Source: Dictyocoela muelleri (taxonomy: Eukaryota; Microsporidia). From it: 16,355 bases of DNA. The translations under genes and the position numbers were made by a program. The stretch covers positions 1 through 16,355 of the forward strand of contig SDVU01000263.1 of assembly GCA_016256075.1 (NCBI GenBank), read 5' to 3'. The notes beneath the pieces were generated by a model. That model was not told where the DNA came from. It ran no database searches and saw only the letters and a list, made by a program, of their open reading frames with translations. Of this stretch, positions 10,891 to 16,355 are shown in pieces. The first letter of the stretch is position 1. Each line of letters opens with the position of its first letter.

Positions 10891-12008
10891 TGCTTAGCGA
10901 TTATAAATCTGACGACAATGCCACTTGCAGAGGTTTAATGAGAAACTGTAATTATATAAGAAACTGTTATAATCTTTTGTTGTTAAACGTTTATATTTCC
11001 AGTACAGACAAGCTGGGTAAGAAGCACTTGAAGGATACTATTTTTTTACTGTAATAAAACATTAAGTCAAAGTTTTTACAATTTAAAAATCCCGCGATTT
11101 GGGTACAGCAAGCCTGAACAGGTTTAATAGAAATTTTTTTTAAGAGTTATTACTTAATGAACCTTCTTGACTTAATTTCATTACTTGACGTATCAAATCG
11201 ATACGCATAGGGAGATGTAAAAAATTCTTTGCAGTATAAAAAAATTTTATTTTTACCAACAGTTTTTACTCCGTCGGATATCAATGGCTACTATTCAGTG
11301 TAACTACATTAAATTTGGCATTATAGAAACCCGTCAAAAAGGTTTTTATCTTCGTAGTAATATAGTCCAAGATGTCATCGTAGATGAGGCATCGCTACTT
11401 CATATAAATAGGGTAGAATTTCTGGTTCATCCAATTCTATAGAGGAATTCACAGTCTCTTTCTAAAGCAAATTAGGAGACTCTCTTTTTAACAACTGATT
11501 GGCGACAGAAAAGATAAAAGTTCATAACTCAATATTTTTTAAAAGACCAGAAAGTCTAACACCAAAGGAAGGGATTACTTGTCCTTGTACGACATTAAAA
11601 ATTACAATGTATAGAACTATGCTGAATTGTAGAAAAAATCGAAACTTATAAAAATTGTAGATCTTAAGAAACGACAAGAAGATTATATACTTCTTTAATT
11701 AAGGCATTTCAAAAAAAATAAATGGCGTAAACTTTGGTATTGGATTCTTTCATAGACGCAGAAAAAAACGCCGGATAGTTGGTCAACCTATTTTTGAAAT
11801 GGGAAAAAATAAAGTTTTCCTGTGAAAATCAGTAAAACCTAGAAACAGTATTTCAGAGAGCTCAGCATTGACACATAAGATCCTAGTAAAAATCAATCTT
11901 ATTATGGAGTACCCCATTTTGCAATCACAATTTTGATTCGGTGATGAAAGTCAAAAATGTCCCAAGCTACACGTTGCCTTAAATTGGGTGCGACTAGAAG
12001 GTCCATAA

Positions 12009-12295
12009 AGAATAGATAAAATTCCAGTAGACTTTATTGAAGTAATTTAAAAGCATCTGATGTGAGAAGATTGTAACGCGTTGTCTCTACTTTTTACTAA
12101 AATATATTTTTATAGAAGGTTAGATCCCAGTAAAGGTAACCTCGGAGATAGTACAGTTACAAAGAAAGGGAACATGAGCCGATGTGAGAACTATCTGGTG
12201 ATTTTACTGTTCATTACCACATTTAAACTCATTAGTATTGTAGTTGCCAATAGAGTCCCAGAATATGTGAGGAGAATAAGATTCTCATACTAGTA
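12009..12295 (+). pseudogene. LINE reverse transcriptase, fingers part
   Basis: Read from 12009 the frame gives RIDKIPVDFIEVI, then, after two in-frame stops (12048-12050 and 12063-12065), an open stretch from 12066 to TAG at 12293-12295 containing LLFTKIYFYRRLDPSKG, VTKKGNMSRCENYLVILL and TFKLISIVVANRVPEYV. This matches, in order, the LINE segments GIDxIPxELIK, LFxKIWxxxxxPxxW, KKGDxxxCxNYRGIxLL and YKLxSxIxxNRL. It is the strongest protein match in the window. The clade is not fixed by these motifs: KKG..xxC.NYR occurs in RTE and CR1-like LINEs. The enzyme in a live copy makes cDNA from element RNA at the nicked target. Confidence 0.85.
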
Positions 12296-12385
12296 CAATC
12301 TGGGTTTATAGTTTAGAAAAATGTGCATGCCAAGCGACGTGTCTATATGAAATTCTAAATGGTACTTTGTGAGGGTATAACCTCT

Positions 12386-12730
12386 TTCGTTGTTTTCCCT
12401 GATTTTTCAAAATCATATGCCAGAGTACCACATGCAGGACTTTTCTTTAAATAAAGCGTATTGGTTTCCTTTAAAAAATTGTTTTTTTCAGAATAGCGTT
12501 CTACATGGCCCAAATTCTTTTGTAAGAGAAAATTGTTCAACCATTAAGTATTTTTGTTCGAAGTTTCTGTTTGGCAGATATGACCAAACAATCATTTGCT
12601 TTTCAACCTGTACATTAATGTCATATTTGATAAATTGCAGCGTATTTACATTGGAGATAGAAGTATTCAGCGGATAAATTGATACGAAATTTAGCTATAG
12701 TGATAGCTGGTCATTCCGCTAAGAAATAGC
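12386..12730 (+). pseudogene. LINE reverse transcriptase, palm part
   Basis: In a different frame from the fingers, 12386-12454 reads FVVFPDFSKSYARVPHAG, the counterpart of VxFxDFSKAFDRVPH that carries the first catalytic Asp (here the D of PDFSKSY). The same frame continues at 12596-12640 with LLFNLYINVIFDKLQ, the SPLLFNLYINDI segment. A third frame at 12688-12723 reads NLAIVIAGHSAKK, the segment that follows the YADD box (DDLAxVIAG). The YADD itself is not preserved: the codons just before read LIR. Two frame changes therefore separate the fingers, palm and catalytic loop. Order and spacing agree with a LINE reverse transcriptase. Confidence 0.8.
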
Positions 12731-14029
12731 GAAAAACAATATGAAGTGTGAAATTTAATCGTGAACGACAGTAAATAATTTTACATCTACAAAGCTGCTT
12801 AGAGCAGCTGAGATTTGATGTGAATACTTATCTATGGTTTCTGATCGACAAGAATGTAAACATCGCGACTATCATAATTGTTATAATATCTAAATACTGC
12901 ATGACTTATTTTTAATGCAGCCGTACCTAAGGCAAAGGATGAGTTTCTCATAAGATTTAATCACTATTGCCCAAGTGTGTTCTTCTGGTAATTGACACAT
13001 ACATGTGCGAGCTTACGAAATTTCTGACCTTCAAATCATACATTTACAGAAAATGTCGATAATGATACATAAGATACTTTTTCATACCATCTTATATGTT
13101 TAAAAGAGAAGTGTACGAGAAATTAACTTAGAACAAGTGTCTATTTGAGCAGCATTAGCACGAATTTCGCTTACGCCAAATGGAATCAGTGTAAAACTTA
13201 TATCGAAATTATTATCATAAATGTTCTAAGACCTATAACCCACTTGGATGACAAGAACAAGAAGTTGGCTCTACAGGTATCTTAAAAACGTATCCGTAAG
13301 TCTGACGTGGTCTTTGATATAGCCTGAGCTCTTTTGCATATACATTAACGCCGTTTAAACCCCTTTCTAAGTAAAATACATAAATTTACAGAAAGCTGAC
13401 GAGTTTTATCATGGATTATTCCGGGATGCTGCAATTTACAAGTTGTTTGTGTAGTTACAATAATTTTTGGCGCGTCTAGACCGCACTGTATAAATTCAGA
13501 GTCGTTTGTTTCCTGATGACCTATGAACTATCAAGTTACGCTGTATTTTAGAGAGCTATAAAGAAACCCGGGTTTTATGCAGGATCGTCAAGGAGACCAT
13601 TATACACATTTATTTTTCTTTATTGATGTTCGATTTTACATATAGGTCAGAATTATAGGGTAATAATTACTTAAAGGTCGGTTTCTTCTGAATTTTAGAA
13701 GGTCGACAGAACCTTCAAATCCCCCGACGAAGCGGCTAGGATAGTGTACTCCTAGGAAAGATGTTGTATGTACCTGGTCTAGTACAGTTACAGTGTATGA
13801 TCGCTAAGGTGTCATACTTAACTATATTCTTTCTGATTATGATGCTAATCCTATCAGTATTATTTATGTCATATAATGAAGACTTCCAAAAACTAATGGT
13901 CTTGGTCAAAGGTGGGGAAATTTCACAGTTTTTAAGATTGTATATTATGGGTACGGTCTGGTTTTAGTATTGTTGTGCATATTCGAAAAATTGCTTGGAA
14001 TAATGCAAACTTTTAATAAGCTTACTTTT
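12731..14029 (+). other. Probable C-terminal part of the LINE, unrecognised
   Basis: About 1.3 kb from the catalytic-loop region to the A-run, the usual length of a LINE C-terminal domain. No zinc knuckle or other domain is readable. A 68-codon open stretch at 13761-13967 is rich in hydrophobic residues and matches nothing I know. A 7-bp GC-containing hairpin (AGCTGCT, 12793-12799, pairing with AGCAGCT, 12803-12809) lies within it. Confidence 0.4.
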
Positions 14030-14037
14030 AAAAAAAA
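14030..14037 (+). other. Possible A-tail of the LINE
   Basis: A run of eight A occurs about 1.3 kb after the catalytic-loop region of the LINE and close to a fall in G+C content. It could be the 3' tail. Runs of this length are common in the AT-rich parts of this window, so the assignment rests on position. Confidence 0.3.
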
Positions 14038-14987
14038 TTCTATTTAATTACTGATGTCAGTCATTATTAAAAAATGTTCTGCTTATCTGAAATGCAATCA
14101 TGAAAAACTGGTCTCCATTAGTTTTGTCACTAGTTAAACAACCAAGAATTACGCAATACTGGAAACACCTTGTTTTTACATTAAAAGAACAAATATATCG
14201 CTTTAAAATTCGAATAACCTGTTCACTTTTTTTTTGTCCGTTTCTAACGAATTACAGGTTAACTAGACTTACATAAGTGTATATTTTTTTTATGAAATTA
14301 CACTTAATCCATTATAAACTCAATGCACAAGATATGGTAGATTCAACATGTCATTCTATAAAACTGGCTCACCTATAACGGACTGACTATTTATCTACCA
14401 CCTATAAAAATTACCTCTGTACATTTAAATAAATCATGTCTCCAACCATTCTTACGAACCGTCAAAAACCTCGGTAGTAGAAGTTCGGAATTTAAGGTTA
14501 AGACAAAAACTGAGACATACACCGGACGTTAACTTATGAAACCCGGGAATGCGATATGTAAGTGTTTAAACCCCTGAAATATGGTTAATATCACACTCAC
14601 CAGCAAAAGTTTTCCTCAATATGTCAATTTTATAATATCGTGTCTTTTATATATAATAACACCGTAAAATGGAACGAATAAGAACGAGCATTATTAAAGA
14701 TATACATTATAAAAATCAAACGGATACTGAAGAAATATTGTGTCTGTTACAAGATATTCGCAAAAACTATAGTAATGACAAAGTCGACACGAAATGGGTT
14801 GGTCTTTAAAGGACACGGGTCTCTTAAATGGCGAGAACAGTGTCATTATCAAAAAAATAAACAAAATTGCCACGATTCAAAGTATGATCGTAAGTCATTT
14901 TAGAAGAGTTAAATATTGTGCAAGCACACCATATTCATGTACATGGCAGTTTATAATTAAAAATCATAAAGATAGTCAACAATGATT
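14038..14987 (+). other. Possible displaced 3' part of the Gypsy shell
   Basis: Lying between the LINE tail and the right-hand copy of the terminal direct repeat, this segment should carry the end of pol or an env if the nesting model is right. No integrase or envelope feature was recognised. Two short overlapping open stretches at its end, 14669-14809 and 14794-14985, are listed separately. Confidence 0.3.
14669..14985 (+). other. Two short overlapping open stretches, unassigned
   Basis: An ATG at 14669 opens 46 charged codons beginning MERIRTSIIKDIHYKNQTD, and a second open stretch in another frame runs 14794-14985 (63 codons, rich in K, I and S). Their codon make-up is less like random AT DNA than the flanks. 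They end just before the right-hand terminal repeat. I do not recognise either one. They may be a relic of the last coding part of the Gypsy shell or simply chance. Confidence 0.3.
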
Positions 14988-15022
14988 ATGTTCGGAAAAA
15001 ATGATCAAAACTTGTAAATAGC
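14988..15022 (+). repeat. Putative 3' LTR remnant (right copy of the direct repeat)
   Basis: The right-hand partner of 4924-4960, in the same orientation, 10.06 kb away. The core has ATGTTCGG and AAATGATCAAAACT with two differences between them and ends at a shared TAGC. The richer composition ends about 120 bases farther on, near 15140, which would fit a short LTR ending there. Confidence 0.45.
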
Positions 15023-15141
15023 TGTCAAACTGAAAATGATAATAAAAAGGTTTAGTAGGCTAGTTTTCAGAACCATACATAATAACAAATTTTGCTCAAT
15101 CTACGAAAAACGCATACTTTATCACACTTCCCAAGCGACGT

Positions 15142-16171
15142 CAATTAATTTTTGTAAGGCAATAATATTAATAATTTTAAAATTAAGAATATTTATATTT
15201 TCTTGAAAATAACGACAAAAACGGTTTACTTTTTTAAAATTTATACATTTACATTTTAACTCTAAAATGAAAATTTTTTTTTATTTTTTTGTAATTTTGT
15301 GTGTATAATGAGCATAATTTATATCTTTTTTAAAATTTTTTTTTGTATATAGTCATAAAAAAATTTTCACTAAAAAATTTTATATTTTTATTCTAATTTT
15401 AATATGTTAATTTATTTTATCTTTTAGGATTATCGAAAAAAAAATCTTGAATAAAAATTTTTGCTTATTATATGCTTAGTGTATCATATAATACATTCTC
15501 AAAAACAAAATTATAAAATTTATTATTAATATAACTGGTAGCCTATTATGGTAAATGTCAAAATTCAAGAAATTGTAATTTTACTTAGATTCGTATTTTA
15601 GAATAATAATTTATATATATTATATAGTATGTTTAAATAATATTCTATATAATCTTATGATTAAAAGATATTTTTTTAAAATAAATTTTATACAAATAGA
15701 AATCAAGTAAATATCAAAAAAATAACTTTGATCTTTTTTTAGAAAACTAAAATTTCTAAAATTACACCCCTTGTGAATATAAAATTGCTCTACAAAATTT
15801 CTTATTATTGTTCTAAATATCTATTTTCTATTTATTCTCTTATCTTAAACAACGAATGACCGATTTATTGTTAATCATTTATGTCTAAATATCTATGATC
15901 CTACACTTTCTCTCTTGCTCATCCTATACATTCTAAATTTTTTTTTGTAAAATACCGTTCTAGATTATATTAATATAATTTTATTCTAAAGATTTTTCTT
16001 TTATCTTATTATCTCCTATATTTTCTAATTAAATTCATACTATCTTTACCTTTTATTTTCATCTTTTTTTGATTCTTTATTTATAATGTTCTAAAATAAC
16101 ACTTTTTTGTTTGATTCTTTTATATATTACTTATTATAAGTGAATATTCTAATAATCATTCTGGGTCTTCT
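15142..16171. other. AT-rich gene-free flank
   Basis: Composition returns to that of the left flank. Long T and A runs are frequent. From about 15760 to 16110 the plus strand is notably pyrimidine-rich, with repeated TCTTAT, TTCTAA and CTATTT words but no regular period. No coding sequence, element end or RNA gene is visible. Confidence 0.7.
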
Positions 16172-16211
16172 AGCGTATGTTGCCCATTTTGAAAAATGGG
16201 CAACATACGCT
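16172..16211. repeat. Perfect 19-bp inverted repeat with 2-base centre
   Basis: AGCGTATGTTGCCCATTTT at 16172-16190 is exactly complementary to AAAATGGGCAACATACGCT at 16193-16211, with only GA between them. The arms are about 42% G+C in surroundings of about 15-20%. Pairing stops at once on both sides (T against T). It could extrude as a cruciform, be the last remnant of a small fold-back element, or be an assembly or library artefact. Confidence 0.9.
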
Positions 16212-16355
16212 TGAAAAGCAAAAAAAATAAATTTAATTAAATTAAAAAATCACCCCTTATGATACTTCAAATATTAGATGATATTTTTATGGACATGTCT
16301 AAATTATTTGATTTTATTATTGAAAACAAAATCATGACTAGGCATATCATATGTG
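16212..16355. other. AT-rich end of window
   Basis: The final 144 bases are AT-rich with no recognised feature. Confidence 0.6.

Larger units (their letters stand above)
10391..14037 (+). mobile_element. Dead LINE (non-LTR retrotransposon)
   Basis: An endonuclease-like stretch (10747-10887) and a reverse transcriptase (12009-about 12730) lie on the plus strand in the order and spacing of a LINE ORF2 protein: about 2 kb from the endonuclease start to the catalytic loop, then about 1.25 kb to an A-run at 14030-14037. The total of about 3.6 kb suits a single-ORF LINE such as the RTE group, if the A-run at 10382-10390 closes a separate upstream insert; otherwise the element may start farther left. 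Reading frames change between the endonuclease, the fingers, the palm and the catalytic-loop region, and many stops interrupt it, so it is a pseudogene copy. It interrupts the Gypsy shell and is therefore the younger of the two. Clade is unresolved (RTE, CR1 or R1-like). Confidence 0.65.
4924..15141 (+). mobile_element. Fossil Ty3/Gypsy-like LTR retrotransposon (outer shell of nested elements)
   Basis: The shell is recognised from translated matches to Gypsy-type reverse transcriptase (6598-6995) and an RNase H-like stretch (about 7340-7560), both on the plus strand and in the order expected for pol. A diverged direct repeat at 4924-4960 and 14988-15022 sits close to the two points where composition changes from AT-rich to richer DNA (about 4850 and about 15140), and could be what remains of short LTRs. 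No gag, protease, integrase or envelope could be recognised with confidence. The element is broken in dozens of places and is certainly dead and old. It appears to be interrupted by a LINE and perhaps a further insertion between about 8350 and 14037; without that, the shell would be about 4.5 kb, short for a Gypsy element and consistent with lost parts. Family assignment is fairly sure; the ends are inferred. Confidence 0.65.

Noticed and set aside
12355-12540. 61-codon open stretch on the minus strand
   Set aside because: Antisense to the LINE reverse transcriptase; no independent support.
12390-12677. 95-codon open stretch on the plus strand, the longest in the window
   Set aside because: It overlaps the LINE palm region in another frame; the LINE motifs are read in the neighbouring frame, so this is a shadow.
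12330-15141. Shared 11-base word CCAAGCGACGT at 12330-12340 and 15131-15141
   Set aside because: Unusually G/C-rich for a chance repeat, but there is no extension on either side, so it does not support a duplicated element end.
3786-16152. Recurring octamer-like word AATATTCTAA in both flanks
   Set aside because: Four or so occurrences of an AT-rich word without regular spacing are not convincing as a repeat family.

Overview
The window looks like intergenic or heterochromatic DNA from a eukaryote with a very AT-rich genome. An insect or other arthropod is the best guess, because a Ty3/Gypsy-type LTR element and a non-LTR (LINE) element lie together in DNA that is roughly 80-85% A+T by eye. 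I see no intact protein-coding gene of the host, no rRNA, no convincing tRNA, no CRISPR array and no bacterial-style operon. The taxonomic guess is inference only.

Layout. Bases 1-4850 are AT-rich, gene-free DNA with homopolymer runs, a short AT microsatellite and a small 9-bp tandem repeat. At about 4850 the composition rises sharply, and the richer block lasts to about 15140. That block is a stack of dead mobile elements on the plus strand. Its outer shell is a Gypsy-like LTR fossil: reverse transcriptase matches at about 6598-6995 and an RNase H-like stretch at about 7340-7560. A diverged direct repeat at 4924-4960 and 14988-15022 may be what is left of the LTRs. The fossil is broken in dozens of places.

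Inside the shell sits a second, less AT-rich insertion. Its best-supported part is a LINE with an endonuclease-like stretch (10747-10887), a clear reverse transcriptase (about 12009-12730) and a possible A-tail at 14030-14037. Upstream, 8350-10390 is the most GC-rich stretch of the window and has no recognised protein. It ends with AATAAA, a run of nine C and a run of nine A, which suggests an older inserted cDNA or the 5' part of the same LINE. Bases 14038-14987 may be the displaced 3' part of the Gypsy shell. Bases 15142-16355 return to AT-rich DNA, broken only by a perfect 19-bp inverted repeat with a 2-base centre at 16172-16211.

Nothing here works together as a pathway. The value of the window is archaeological: at least two retroelement classes nested in one another, plus unexplained palindromes. 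I did not find evidence for a new functional system.
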